Assembly: GCA_036365455.1 (NCBI GenBank)
Contig: JAWQUS010000030.1
Location: 3,100,001-3,164,000 of the forward strand
Direction of reading: 5' to 3'
Length of the DNA: 64,000 nucleotides
Source of the DNA: Macrosoma leucophasiata
Lineage: Eukaryota; Arthropoda; Insecta; Lepidoptera; Hedylidae
Position 1 is the first letter of the stretch, and each line of letters starts with the position of its first letter. Of this stretch, positions 52,536-63,965 are shown piece after piece. Both the position numbers and the translations under genes were made by a program. The notes under the pieces were generated by a model. It ran no database searches. It saw only the letters and a program-made list of their open reading frames with translations, and had not been told where the DNA came from.

Positions 52536-52915
52536 GTTATTTCGTTACAATAAAGAATTCGTCATTTTATTTTAAGTTGTTTGTTATCGGAATTATATAT
52601 ATATATATAATATATATATATAGGTATATATATATATATATATATTATATTTATGCATATATGTATTTATGTTATTGTCTAGATATGTATGTATATATTT
52701 TCCTGAGTATTTCTTAATGTATAGTCGTATTTATTCATGAAATATGTTTTTATATAATGACTTTTAACTTACCGTATCCTACGCATTTTCAATGCACTAC
52801 CAATCTACGTTTCTACACAACCCTAAGGTTGACTGGTAGAGAATGCTGTCTAGCATTAAGTCCGCCTCTTGTGCGTTAATTGTGCAGAAAGTTTAAATAA
52901 ATAAATTACGAATAA

Positions 52916-53675
52916 TGGAAAAATTCAATAAAGTGACAATGCCGGTTTCAAATTCGATAACATTATACCGTTATACCGTTGTTAACTGTCTGAAATGAAA
53001 GCAGGGTGTGTGTTATGCAGATAAATGTAAAACAGTACAGTATGATGTTTAACCAAGACATTAACATAAAATTAAGAGTCTTGTAGATGTCATTTACATA
53101 CATACATAGGTACATGATAAAATTTTGTACGGATTATCTTAGTTGTGCAAGTAGGAACCTATTTAGCTAATGGCCAGGTAAAAGCGTATTGCTTAATGGG
53201 TTGATGTCATAATTGCCTCAAGCAATTCAATTTACAGTTTCTTATCAAATTTTATGAATTTATCGGGAAATTTGCACTCAGTAATAAAACACTTAAAACG
53301 AAACAACTCTTGTATTATCATAGGAGTTCCTTGCCATAATTTTAGGTAAATAAGTTAAATAATAATATCACAACCTAATGAATACTTATAATTAATTCCA
53401 ACGTCATGAAATTTAAAATTTTGAACAACCAATACATAACTAAACGGACCGAAATGTCGACGTCGCATTGAATTCGCTTATTGTCTATGGCAGGTAAAAT
53501 GGATTCAAAAAATCAATTAAAAAATAAATATCAATGCGTGCAAGCAAACGAACAAATAATGTAGAAAATTAATTTTCACAGACATATAAAAGCGGCTTAA
53601 AACCAAATAAGTATCAATTCAAATCACGACGAATATTGTGTTATTGTAATCAAAGTAATTTTACTGTTAACTATT
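52916..53675. other. No gene seen
   Basis: AT-rich intergenic DNA, no recognised repeat. Confidence 0.4.
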
Positions 53676-53790
53676 AACCACCTTATTCCTAAACGTTTTG
53701 TCTTTTTCTATCTTATGCAATTAACAATGTATGGATAAAGACAAAGCACAATTACAATTACATAATGTCCGTTTATGAATAAGGGGCTAA
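53676..53790. repeat. MITE M, copy 4 (short)
   Basis: ACCACCTTATTCCTAAACGT and CGTTTATGAATAAGGGGC ends with a reduced 75-bp middle. Confidence 0.7.
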
Positions 53791-54486
53791 ATAATATTAC
53801 AGGACTGTAAGATGAGAAGAATTATCAAAAATTACAATTATTGAGCCACAGCAGGCTTATCATAGCCTCTTAACATTAAATTATCTTCAAGAAAATCTAT
53901 TTTACATTTATTTTTGTTTATATACAGGTAACTTTACGAGTCAATCGTACAACTACGCAGGGAATGATTCAAAATAATACCTTTTACCTAAATATACATC
54001 ACAGATTGAGATAAAAAAGAACTAATATATAATTACTCTATGTGGATCGGTACTTTGTTTTACGATCAAGTAAGTAGAATAGATAAGAAAGAAATAATAA
54101 CTCTACGTGATGACGCTTGGAAAACGTAAATTTGTTTTTCTGCAAGAAATCAACACCCGACGATAACAACAGAAGTAATGAAAAAGAAGAAGAATGCGAT
54201 ATGATATTACAAACTAATCGTGCAAGAGAAGAAGACATTTGTGCAAATAAAGAAAAACAGCTTCACTCAGGAAGTAAATAAAGTTCATTCGAAAAATATT
54301 GGCAAGCACTTGGATGTTAAGTTCTGATTACCTCACTGATATTTACATCTTGAGCATTATGAGTTTATTTGGTAAATCTTTATATTATTGTATTTGTGAA
54401 TGTACACATATATCTGTAAAGATTTAGCAAATTGTATATTGAAGCAAATATAATAGCCATGTTACACATTGTTTAACTAGAAAAGT

Positions 54487-54726
54487 TTACTTTTTCTCGT
54501 CTCTATTCGATTTTGAATCAGTTTTTATAGTCAAATCATCATTTTTATATTCAGTCTTCTGTTTTTCATAATCTTTGTCAGTCTTTTTAGTTGTATGGTG
54601 TATTTCAATATTTTCTTGAGATTTTGATTTCGAATCAGGCTTAACATGAAATTCTTCATTTAGAACTTTTTCGAATTCAGCTGATATTTTGATAACATTT
54701 TTTTTCATTGTAATATCTGGATAGCT
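54487..54726 (-). CDS. Divergent bromodomain protein, last exon
   Basis: 79 codons to a TAA. The first part (SYPDITMKKNVIKISAEFEK) completes the bromodomain C helix. The rest is a charged, lysine- and glutamate-rich tail (EIHHTTKKTDKDYEKQ). The acceptor ATTTTTAG precedes 54726 in phase 0. The position equivalent to the acetyl-lysine-contacting Asn is at the exon junction, where the protein reads RLYLKSYPD, not RLYNPPD. Confidence 0.75.
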   Translation of the reverse strand, partial: SYPDITMKKNVIKISAEFEKVLNEEFHVKPDSKSKSQENIEIHHTTKKTDKDYEKQKTEYKNDDLTIKTDSKSNRDEKK

Positions 54727-54834
54727 CTAAAAATAATAGTTACATTATTCATAACTTACTTTAAAGAATCTATGCTTAGCATAATCAGAAATAAAGGAAT
54801 GTAGATATAATAAAAAATTAAATGAGTGAAATAC

Positions 54835-54978
54835 CTTGAGATATAATCGAACATTGTTAAATATGCGTCTAAAATCTTGTACAACTTGCTCGTACTCCGT
54901 ATAAGATGCATTTTTAAGCTTTGTAGATATGTCATGAAAACACATGGGATGTTTAACAACTTCATAAAATCTAGGAGC
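54835..54978 (-). CDS. Divergent bromodomain protein, penultimate exon
   Basis: 48 codons, phase 0 at both ends (acceptor TTTTACAG, donor GTATTT). APRFYEVVKHPMCFHDISTK, then EYEQVVQDFRRIFNNVRLYL. This is the ZA loop end, A helix and B helix of a bromodomain: YYEVVKHPM and DFRRIFNN correspond to the YY..I..PMDL and D..LIF.N signatures. The conserved Asn after B is replaced by Leu (VRLYL). Either the domain is degenerate or it binds in a different way. Confidence 0.8.
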
Positions 54979-55058
54979 CTGTAAAATTTAGATAACTTTA
55001 GTCAGTAATGTTTTAATAAATATTTACGGCGAAAGTAAATTTAACATCATGTTTTTAC

Positions 55059-57651
55059 CATTTTAATATCCATGTCATGTTCAATGAAAGCAGCATCTTG
55101 TATGTTGGATAAAATTGACAATATATTTTCAAACTTTTTCACCATTGCGTTAGAAATTGGTTTCTTCTTTTTAGGATGATACCACATCCCTGATATGGCT
55201 ACTTTAGTCTTAGTACCAGCCTTCTTTTGATTCTCATCTCTAACGCAATTACCTGTTTGATCAAAACTTGGACAGCGTGGACATTGTTTTGTTTCAGGTT
55301 TACTCAGTGTTGCTAAATGGTTATCAGGTTCTAAAGATTTCATTTCATGATCTTCTTTTTTCAAACCCTCATCCATATCTGATAGTTGCTGTTGATCTTT
55401 GGTTTGTATAAGGTCTTTTTTAAGAGAAATTTGATCCCATTCTATATTAGAGTTTTGAGTAGATACGAAAGTTGACGCTAAACCAGTACACCAAGCTTCA
55501 GGGTTATTTTTCAGACTGTCGTGTAATTCTTCAACTGCACTGAGACCCAAAGCATCGTATAGTCGTGCAGTATCAGACTTTGATCCTTCATGAATGAAGT
55601 CCATCAATTTGGGCGCTGATTGTTTTGCAGCTTCCCAAGCCCGATCTGAGGTCATTAATATATCTAGAGAATTAAGAGAGCGCATGTCTAAACCTGATCG
55701 GGGAACAGATTTTTGATCGTCAATGAATATATCTTCAGAGCGTCGCGGCATCAAACATGGCCAAGATTCTAGCTTATATTTTGGCTGTGGTGCTAGTGTT
55801 ACTGATGAAAAACCAACCTTCAAACCATCTTCAATCGAATTCTCATATGGCAAATCTTGTGAAGTGCTATGCACAAACGGCGGGACTGTATCAGGTTTTA
55901 TGGGAACCTTATAGCTACCGGGTTTCATATAAACTTTTGTCATTTCGTGAAACTCATCATTTTCAGCTTCAATAAAGTGTACGGGGCCAGAGATATTATT
56001 TGAGATCGTCACAACATTCGATGGAATTTGAACATCGTGAGTGTGATGAGTTATAAATTCGTTAGGTTCTTTTTGGACCATCTGACCCCACGCCGCAAAA
56101 AAATCTGTCTCTTCTTTAGTGTCGCCACAACTATTGTTTTTTTGCACATAACATCCTCTCATATCACTTCCTGTAGCCATGCTTGGTATCAAAGATTTTT
56201 CGACGTGACTTAATGGAATCATCTTAGCTTTCAATTCCATTTCTCGACGCTGTAATAAATCACAAGGCATATTTCCCAGAAGAGACTGGCCAGGCGCTTT
56301 GCCGAGTTCAGCATCGATCTTATTTTTGAGTTGAGCGTACAAGTCACGATGATCGGAGTAGCATGTTCCTTCTAATGATCTAAAATCTGGAACGTTGGTA
56401 ATAGTCCAAGATTGGCGTGGTTTAGCTTCACGAACTCCACAAGGGTCACTACATTTATATTGCTTCTGGTAGTTTTCCATATCATTTGGATCATTTAATG
56501 GATATAAGTTATGGGAGCTTGGCGTAGGTCCTATGGGAAACTTTTTATACATCATAGCAGGTCTAGATGGCCAAGAAGTTTCGTTGTAATTTTGTGACAT
56601 AGCCTGATTTTGCATCCAAGGTGGTTGAACTGCGTTATAAGGTTGTGGAGACGCATTTACAGTTCTCGGTGTGCTTACGTGAGACTTCACAGGCTGAAAT
56701 TTGTTTTGGTTTTGATGACGTGGTGCTGCAGAATTGGTGGTATAATAATTATGTGTAAAGCTCTTTTGCTCCATAGTAAATCCATGATCGAGGCATTTAA
56801 ACGTTTTATAAATATGTGTTAACATTTCTTTGGTAACCGCTTGCCACTGCACAAAACATTCTCTTATATTGGGGCTATAATACTTATTCTCGATTCTGGA
56901 GAACGTATCGTGTTTTTCACTAAGCAACTCTTTGACACCTTTCCAACCGTCAAGAATTCTTACAAAAGAAAATATAAAATTCTTTATGACCCACGGTATA
57001 CCTTGAGAGTGTAGGTTGGCAACGGCACTGTCAGGTTTTTGAACGTTAGATCTAGTTTTGGCACAAATAGAATGTATATTCTTAAAACAGGGTCGATTGT
57101 GATGTGCGATTGCAATATTTTCAGCATCTGTACAAGCCTCTATCGCCAATTGAACAATTTGATTCGGAATTTGATCATGAATTACAATTTTCTCTAAAAC
57201 TGTCAATAGCATTTCTGAATTCGGAATAGTTTTGTTTTTGTCTTCTTGTTGATTAGGACCCTTCTGGTTTTGTTTTTGACTTGAATCGTTTCTAGAATCT
57301 ATGTTACAAAGTTCTGAGACCATTCTCTCCCCTTCAACAAAAAAGTCAAGACTAGAAGTGGATTCAGCAGTTAAATTCCTGTCTTTTCTCTGTCGATCTA
57401 TTTCAGTGTCTTTATATCGTTCGTGATAACGTGGATCAGCACTGTAAGCATTACGTTTATCTTGACTCTTCACAATTTTCTTTTTGGCTCCTGTACCAAT
57501 AGGCTCTTGATTGTTAATGGACCATGCGCTTAGGGATCGTCTATCTGGGTTTAGGCGATCGGTCATCATGTAATTGGGTGAAGAAGGATCAAAAACGAGA
57601 CCAACTAACGGTGAATTTGAACTGAATGATGGAGCAGAAGGGTTATTATAT
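55059..57651 (-). CDS. Divergent bromodomain protein, large central exon
   Basis: One 2.6-kb open exon, about 864 codons, from acceptor TTTTTCAG to donor GTAAAA. It is polar and low in recognisable domains; Q, N, S and charged residues predominate. Near the middle of the N-terminal half a helical segment (VLEKIVIHDQIPNQIVQLAI ... WVIKNFIFSFVRILDGWKGV) looks structured. A Cys-rich CPRCPSFDQTGNC lies near the end, and the last 35 residues (MVKKFENILSILSNIQD) form the Z helix of the bromodomain. The ATG at 57567-57569 is internal, because the frame stays open to the upstream acceptor. No convincing orthologue name. Confidence 0.75.
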
Positions 57652-57938
57652 CTGAAAAATAAGATTGCATTACGATGGTATATCGTATAATAATGCTATA
57701 GTTAATTGTTTTACTAAAATTAAAGGTTGGTATGGTTGTATGGCCAAATCATTAAAGGTTACCTAACACTGGAGACCCTTCAATGATTCAATCATTCTTC
57801 AATTCATCAGTATTCAATGATTATAATATGTCCAATGCAAGTACTTACATACTCCTACTTCTAAATTAGAAGCTATTTCTTAATTTACTATTACCGAACA
57901 CAACTTGAATAATGATCTGAAAATTAACTTGAAAGTAC

Positions 57939-58050
57939 CTTGGATTCTGGTATTGTTGGTTTGAAGAAGTAGCTTCGTAAATGCTAGTTGCAGCTCTACA
58001 GTAAGTGGCTATGTTCGCATCTCTATCGGAAAGCTCTTTGCTGGAACCAC
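57939..58050 (-). CDS. Divergent bromodomain protein, upstream exon
   Basis: 112 bp with acceptor TCAAACAG and donor GTACTT. It encodes GSSKELSDRDANIATYCRAA and TSIYEATSSNQQYQNP, joining the next exon through a split Arg codon. Frame agreement on both sides supports the exon. Earlier exons were not found between here and the Ly6 gene; they may be more distant or unrecognisable. Confidence 0.6.
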
Positions 58051-58129
58051 CTGTTTGAGTAAAAATATTTTACTTTTATTTTATGATGATGATGACTGTA
58101 GTGAAAGAAAAATATAAAAGCATCTCTTT

Positions 58130-58348
58130 AACCATTACCAAATATACTTGCCGCTAAATGGTAGTGTTCAGCACTTTAATGTACGGCTCTGTTTCCGGCA
58201 CAAAGGCATAACACCTAATGCCTCAGGAGTGGCAGGGCATCTGCATTTTGACCTCTGGTCATTGTGTAAGTGTCTATCGGCTGCAGTCATCACTTAACAT
58301 CAATGTGAACTCCACGCTCGTTTGCCACTTTTATTACATAAAAAAAAC
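58130..58348 (+). repeat. Repeat R, missing its 5' end
   Basis: AATATACTTGCCGCTAAATG through GGCTGCAGTCATCACTTAAC to the A-run. The central part is shortened. Confidence 0.65.
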
Positions 58349-58349
58349 C

Positions 58350-59455
58350 TGCCCGCTTGCTGTCTCGACGGCGTATTGGTAGCCGATTGCTAAGCAGAAT
58401 TCGTTTTGCGAGTCGTTCGGGTGAAAAAGGTCTAATGGCTCTCGCAAATGTCATATTTCTCAGGTCAAAAATGACATTTACGCGGGCAAAGCTACGGACA
58501 AGTGCATTGTATTTATAGTATAGTGTCTAATTCACAAAATGTCAAATCCACAAAAAGACCAATCTTGATATACGCTGAAAAACCAAGCATGTCTTAGCAA
58601 GACTTTAACACGTAAATAGGCTACTCATTGAGATAAGTGAATACTAGAAAAAAAAAAAATGAACATTTCATGATTTTATTCCTAATCAAGATGAATTGGA
58701 TCTTCTACTTGTGTGAGAAATGATGCATTCAATACCTATAATATTTGGCGATGGTGATAGGCAAGCAAGCTCCAGCTATTAAAAAAAATATTTATCTCAC
58801 TACTCTCTTATCTCATACCTCCTGGACCGTTTAGTATTTATGAACCTTAATTTTTAAGTTAATAAGGTTAATGACTGTCTTCTTATTTCTCCAGCATATC
58901 AGCATTGATAATTTTAAAAGATATATATAGATTATTTGCGATCTTTTATATACCGCAAATTGGGAGTACAAATTCGAACACGTTGGACATTTTGTGAAAT
59001 AGAACACCTAAAAAGAGTCCGAGAATGCCAGTGTTATTTCTATCTCAATGTTATGCCACTTTGGTAACAAAAGCGAGGTTTTCTATTGCAGCAATATAAA
59101 TTAACTTTTCTAAGTTAATTTCAATACAACCGAAAAATATTATTGTGGAAATTTTGTTTTTGGATTTATAAGAATGCTTCAACTCATCGGATGCTTTGCA
59201 CTTTGGATTCTTGCGTACTTACTAGAGTTTTCAATTGAGATATATATTTATAAATGCAAAGATAATTTACCATAGCTCTTCTGCATCACAGGGTACTGGG
59301 GCTGGTAGTCTCCTTGGAGACGTTCTCTCTCTGGGCCTTCGCGGCAATCCGGCTTGCTCGCCCCGCCGACACCATAATTTTGCATTTGGCTCGTGGGGCT
59401 CTAATAAATATAACGGAATATTTTTAACGTAGCGAAAATATTATTCTTGTCTTTT
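58350..59455. other. No gene recognised
   Basis: Intergenic. 58350-58520 has CTGCCCGCTTGCTG and GCGGGCAAAGCTACGGACAA, perhaps an old copy of the 3136/11239 family. 59290-59400 is GC-richer (GGGGCTGGTAGTCTCCTTGG, CCGCCGACACCATAATTTTG), looking like a repeat scrap. Confidence 0.4.
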
Positions 59456-59459
59456 TAAC

Positions 59460-59655
59460 TGTGTCGGTTTCACCGCGGACACTCGCTAAAATTCCATACA
59501 AACGTTTTATTCTGGTTACCTATTACACAGTCGTGTTTTACACGCACACACACAGTTGCCCGCTCGCAACCTCAGTGTACGAGGCTTTCGGCATGGTACT
59601 CAAGGGGACTTCGAAGTGTCCATTCTATACGTAGTATTATTAAATATTCTCTAAC
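59460..59655 (-). repeat. Short element N, copy 3
   Basis: Inverted: CACCGCGGACACTCGCTAAA through GTGTCCATTCTATACGTAGT to AATATTCTCT. Confidence 0.65.
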
Positions 59656-60450
59656 CCTGTAAATTCCTCTATGCAATGTTGCAGCTTGATCTATGAATGA
59701 GTTACTGTGGATTTCATATTTTCATCCTCCAATGACATGTAAAAAGTATTTTCATTGATCTAGTTGGCGTCAATGGCCGTTGACGATCTCTATTTTTATA
59801 CATGCAAATACGACAAATTTTGAAATTATTTCTGTGTTTATATTGTATTTTACAAAAACGCTAGCTACTTTGCGAATATTTTTTTAAATACCATCTTTAA
59901 AATTTATAGAAATTGTAGTTCCTTGACATTTTTACCAAAACTTACCGTCCGATGGAGACTGCTTTTTTCAGCTGACCTTTCCTAGTTTCAGTACATTCTA
60001 AGCGTTACAATATAACCTATTTCACAATTAAATAAACTGTCAGTCCTTGTCTTGTAAAAAAAATATTTTACTAAGATCGGATAATATAAGATCACTTTTC
60101 TTTCTTTCTTAATTTCCAAAATCTTTCTCGATATAAAAAGCTGGTTACATTATCATTTTAATGTTCGATATGCTTGATCAAAGTGTGACTTGCCAATAAT
60201 TGAAACCAACCATATGATTTTGTTCATTTGTTTCCTGACGTAGTGTCAATTTGTTTGCTTTTCCAAGAAGTGGCCTTATTTAAAAATATTCAGAAAGTTA
60301 TATCCCTTTCTTCAACAAAAAGTCTTTTTAAGATGAGAGCAATGCATATCATATTTATTGGGCAAGACTCTGTCACATTAAACTTCGTTTCCAAGTGCAG
60401 CATTGATTTATTTTGGTTCTTCGATAATACTTCTTCTTATACTTCTTTAC
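59656..60450. other. No gene seen
   Basis: AT-rich spacer without recognised repeat. A 90-codon open frame at 60228-60500 shows no features. Confidence 0.4.
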
Positions 60451-60456
60451 AGCTTT

Positions 60457-60712
60457 TTTTACTGGTGGTAGAGTTCCAGTGTCAGAGTTTGAGGGCGTAG
60501 GCACCACCGCATTATCTAAACTACCTGCCTAATCGTTTTGTTCAGCGCTATCTTGTTCCGGATATATGGTAATGCATAGCTCTGTCATAACTATCACACG
60601 GCATTAAAACTTAGGCTTAATGCATTTGCATTTTGACCTCTGTTTTTATGTAGATGTCTATGGGCTGCAGTAAACACTAACAGTCATGTGAACTGCATGC
60701 TTGTTAGCTACC
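60457..60712 (+). repeat. Repeat R, diverged but full length
   Basis: TTTACTGGTGGTAGAGTTCC to TGCATGCTTGTTAGCTACC. The middle reads CATAACTATCACACGGC, a variant also visible in the split copy at 27100. Confidence 0.6.
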
Positions 60713-60728
60713 ATTCATTGTACGATTC

Positions 60729-60900
60729 AAGACCTCGTTGGTTCAGCGGTGTGTAACGTCCGCTTGATTGAGGGTCACGAGAATTCCCGCACCGGGACAA
60801 ATGTTTGTATGGACTATAGATATTTGTATCGCGCCAGACGCGATGGTGGTGGTAATTTTTTTTTCTTAACATTAGTGTATTCATGCCTCTTCATTTATCA
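60729..60900 (+). repeat. SINE T, 5' part
   Basis: GTTGGTTCAGCGGTGTG as box A and AATTCCCGCACCGGGACAAA as box B side, then TTTGTATGGACTATAGATAT. The 3' end is replaced by other sequence. Confidence 0.6.
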
Positions 60901-61001
60901 TAACATGATCCTTGCTGATCTTGCTGAGCCTATATTTTTATTTATTTATTGTTAAATTCATAAAAACTAATTACACAAACACAACAACACAATCCACTAC
61001 T

Positions 61002-61245
61002 GCTACGGGGTTATCAGAGATAATGGTGTAAGGTCCTTTATCTCTGGTTCTATTGGGATTTTTCCATTTTCTGGAAATTTCCCAGTACCTCGAAGTTTGG
61101 TAATGTGTCCGGAGATGTCAACAGGCTCGCCACCTGTTACATGGGCCAAAACGTAACCGGCGAATCGTGGGTGTTTGCATGTATGCTTGAATGCATGCAT
61201 TCATCTCTGCCTACCCCTTCGGGGATTACAGGCGTGAAGTTTCGT
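61002..61245 (+). repeat. SINE S, lacking the tRNA-like head
   Basis: GGTTATCAGAGATAATGGTG to GGGATTACAGGCGTGAAGTT. Its junction sequence ATAATGGTGTAAGGTCC is the intact form of the site where the LINE entered the copy at 32433-36508. Confidence 0.8.
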
Positions 61246-61405
61246 TACGTAATTACACAAAATATTCAAAAAAATGTATTTATTATCTAATTCACAGCTC
61301 AAAAACAATTTTTCACATTTTTTTAAAAATAACTAATGATTAACAGATCTTCCTATCTAGGTGTACCTAGGTGGTATTCACTAAGATGAAAATTCTGAAT
61401 ATTTT

Positions 61406-61594
61406 TCAACAAATACAGGTCATGAGAGCTGATTTCGAAAAAAAAATTACTACAATAGTGACCAGAACAAAATATGGTATTTGAAACGAGTCTCCAGCAT
61501 TGCAAAGATCTGACGAGCAGGAACATACTTCTTGCCGTCCACCATAACCTGAGCGATGGTAGCAAGCACCCTGGAACAAACAGTTATCATCTTT
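61406..61594 (-). CDS. Ly6/three-finger protein, last exon
   Basis: 62 codons to a TGA. KDDNCLFQGACYH and EVCSCSSDLCNAG form the second half of a Ly6 domain; the terminal LCN triplet is the family signature. It is followed by the hydrophobic FQIPYFVLVTIVVIFF, as expected for a GPI-anchor signal. The acceptor TATATAAG precedes 61594 and follows on in phase 0. Such proteins (quiver/sleepless and boudin relatives in insects) sit on the outer membrane face and modulate channels, receptors or septate junctions. Which member this is cannot be told. Confidence 0.85.
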   Translation of the reverse strand, partial: KDDNCLFQGACYHRSGYGGRQEVCSCSSDLCNAGDSFQIPYFVLVTIVVIFFSKSALMTCIC

Positions 61595-61602
61595 CTTATA
61601 TA

Positions 61603-61660
61603 AAAAACCGATCAAGTGCGTGTCGGGCCACGCGCAGTGTAGGGTTCCGTAGTTTTTAGG
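61603..61660 (+). repeat. AAAACCGATCAAGTGCG-type repeat scrap
   Basis: AAAAAACCGATCAAGTGCG then AGGGTTCCGTAG. A second scrap with AAAACCGGCCAAGTGCGAG lies at 62556-62610. On the gene strand its T-run is directly upstream of the Ly6 exon acceptor. Confidence 0.65.
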
Positions 61661-62555
61661 TTTTATTAATGCAAGGAAAAAAGTAATGAAATATTTTCTA
61701 TGGAGTTGTTCAAAAATTTCTAGTATTACATTTGGTCGACTATTACTCGGTTACGGTAACTAAATCGAAAAATATTTTAGCACACCCTTGACATTTTTGG
61801 AAGATCTATCCAACGATATTCCACAGTATTACTACGAAACTCACACCTTGACTTAACAAAATACATAAGCAATTTCACGCACACATTTAAACATCTAGGC
61901 GACACGTGTCCCTGTGACAGGCACAGGCACACTTGTGCTTGTACTTTGATAGAGGGGAAAGCCTGCATATGGCTACTCCCCTCCGGCCCGTCGCGGTCGG
62001 TGGCCCGTGTTGCTCTATGATCTCTTTAATGACCTGCGATCGATACTGCATTCTGTTTGTCAAAAAAGGTGTCGATAATAAATCCACAGAACCACAGACG
62101 ATTATCTGTTATTTTATGGTTATTTTTACCTTTTTAGTGGTGGGATTTTGAAAGAAGTCAAGTTATTTGAAGTCGTTATATTTCAAAAGTTATTTTTTGT
62201 ATGAACATTAACTTTAATTATTTATCATCGCTTTCTTGACAAAGCTTATCAGAAAAAGTAAAATATTTGAAGCCTGTGAACTATAACTCTGTCAAGGAAC
62301 CGGGAATCTATGTTCAATATCTTCAAAGAATGTTTTTGTTGCTAAGACGACAACACTGTCCTCTACAATGCGAAGTTTGAACTTCATGAGTTATTTACTT
62401 TGATAACAGTGTGCAACTTTATCAGAATATCTCAAGTGCATTTTACGATTCGTACAATCGATAAAAATATTGAACAAAGAGTCGCTCATAAATTTGATTA
62501 AGCAAATAAAATTTCCGTAAGCTTTGGAAATATTCGAAGCAATTAAAACGATCGT
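61661..62555. other. Ly6 intron, no further feature
   Basis: AT-rich intron DNA; a GC-richer patch lies at 61960-62020 (GGCCCGTCGCGGTCGGTGGC), with no coding that I can support. Confidence 0.4.
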
Positions 62556-62754
62556 ATCAAAAAAACCGGCCAAGTGCGAGTTGGACTCGCGCACGGAGGG
62601 TGCCGTATCAATAGCTTTAAAAACCGCCCATGTTATGTCTGGCCACATTTTTTAAGTTAATCGAGTATCACTCATTAAATTGTTGAGTCCACTTGAAGCG
62701 CCTTTTTTGAAGGTGATATGAAAACATTTATAAATAAAACTACATAAATATTTT

Positions 62755-63080
62755 GTGTTAATAATAATAATAATAATGGCAACCCATTATACGTCCCACT
62801 GCTAGGCACGAGTCTCTCCCCTTTTTTGGGGGGAGGCCTGAAGCTTACCCACGCTGCTCCAATGCGGATTGGTGGAGGTGGGTGGGTTAGTGGCCAACTC
62901 GCTGTCGGATGTTTTTCAAACCGCCCATAAGACCCCCGACAAGGTTTTAAACGACTGCTATCTGTCGATAGCAACCGGGACCGACGGCTTAACGTGCCCT
63001 CCGAAGCACGGAAACGCGCATTTAATTTGCCACTAGCGGTCACCCATCACACTACCCGACCGCGCCCCTAGTGCTTAACC
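62755..63080. repeat. LINE-derived repeat with ATA-repeat edge
   Basis: AATAATAATAATAATGGCAA, ATACGTCCCACTGCTAGGC, CCAATGCGGATTGGTGGAGG and TTGCCACTAGCGGTCACCC. The same family as 49480; the last part matches the inverted pair at 23147-23210. Confidence 0.65.
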
Positions 63081-63142
63081 GAGTAGATCGCTTACGATCT
63101 ACACTCTCTCCTCGGAATATATAGCTGCAGTACCAAAGATAC

Positions 63143-63363
63143 CTTATATTTGGACTCATCCCAGCCGCAGCTGCGTATGACCCTGCTGGCCGGCAGCTGT
63201 CCCTTCACCTCGAAGTCCACATGCTGTATGATCTTCCTGCAGAGGGTGTGGGTCACCCCCCGGTCGTGCTCAGAGCAATTCCGTTTCAGATAATCTGGTA
63301 ATGTTGCTTCGGAGCACATTGAGTTGGTGGCGCTGTTACATTCGTAGCATATAATTGCGGAAC
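63143..63363 (-). CDS. Ly6/three-finger protein, upstream exon
   Basis: 221 bp: two bases completing a codon, then 73 codons, with acceptor AATTACAG and donor GTATCT. AIICYECNSATNSMC is the characteristic first strand of a Ly6 domain (CYxC), followed by LKRNCSEH, HTLCRKI and RVIRSCGWDE. Joined to 61406-61594, it gives a full Ly6 fold with about ten cysteines. The signal-peptide exon must be upstream (over 63364) and was not found. Confidence 0.85.
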
Positions 63364-63369
63364 CTGTAA

Positions 63370-63660
63370 TTAGTTTGAAAGCAATGGTTGACAGTTAAAG
63401 TCACTAACGGGGTACGCAGAGACAAGGCCGGACTGAGCCAGAAGGGCTCGGGTGGCTCGGTAACTCCTCACACGCCTGCGGCCTGAGATTTTATAGTAGG
63501 CCCGGACCCGGGCCTTAAGACAGATCAGACAATGAACCATTTGTTGCGGCAGGCCCCTATAGCCAGACCCGTGGAGACCCGAGTAGGCTGCGTCGCGACA
63601 GGCAAATACCACCTCGATTATCCGACGCTGAGCAGAGAGCATTGAGCGGTTAGTATCCCG
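63370..63660 (-). other. GC-rich open frame of unknown nature
   Basis: A 90-codon minus-strand frame (63642-63370) begins MLSAQRRIIEVVFACRDAAY and is arginine-rich. It shows no signal peptide or domain and probably comes from an old LINE. It is unlikely to be the missing first Ly6 exon. Confidence 0.35.
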
Positions 63661-63794
63661 GTTTTGACGGCACGAGGATATAGTACTAGAGGCACGGGAG
63701 CCTTTACATAGAGATATATAGGTTTTATAAAGGAAGCAACGTTATATCTTCTCAAATTTTACTTAATGTCTCAAGACAAAAGTTGCCATAAGGG

Positions 63795-63965
63795 ATAACG
63801 TATGGAACTGAAACATTATCGCTCTCTATGGGCCTAATAAGAAAGCTCAAGGACATACAGAGACCTATGCTCGAAGTTTCCACATGAGAAGAAGAGTAGA
63901 CGACGTAACCCACCGCATAGCGAACGAGCGGTCGAGAAATATAATTAGCTTCCCGTTGGCACTAT
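63795..63965 (+). pseudogene. RTE-like LINE C-terminal fragment
   Basis: TYGTETLSLSMGLIRKLKDI and THRIANERS are the TYGAETW and later blocks, related to 23695-23880, with several frame changes. Confidence 0.65.

Larger units (their letters stand above)
50390..52915 (+). mobile_element. CR1/jockey-like LINE, 5' truncated
   Basis: Begins within the linker between endonuclease and RT and runs through the RT (50395-52535). A TA microsatellite follows (52590-52650), then a 3' end reading GTTGACTGGTAGAGAATGC, ATTAAGTCCGCCTCTTGTGC and TTTAAATAAATAAATT, a 3' UTR shared by many lepidopteran LINE copies. The single insert is 2.5 kb. Confidence 0.85.

Noticed and set aside
63370..63642. Missing first exon of the Ly6 gene
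   Set aside because: No signal peptide or Ly6 character, and no donor in a suitable phase was recognised.
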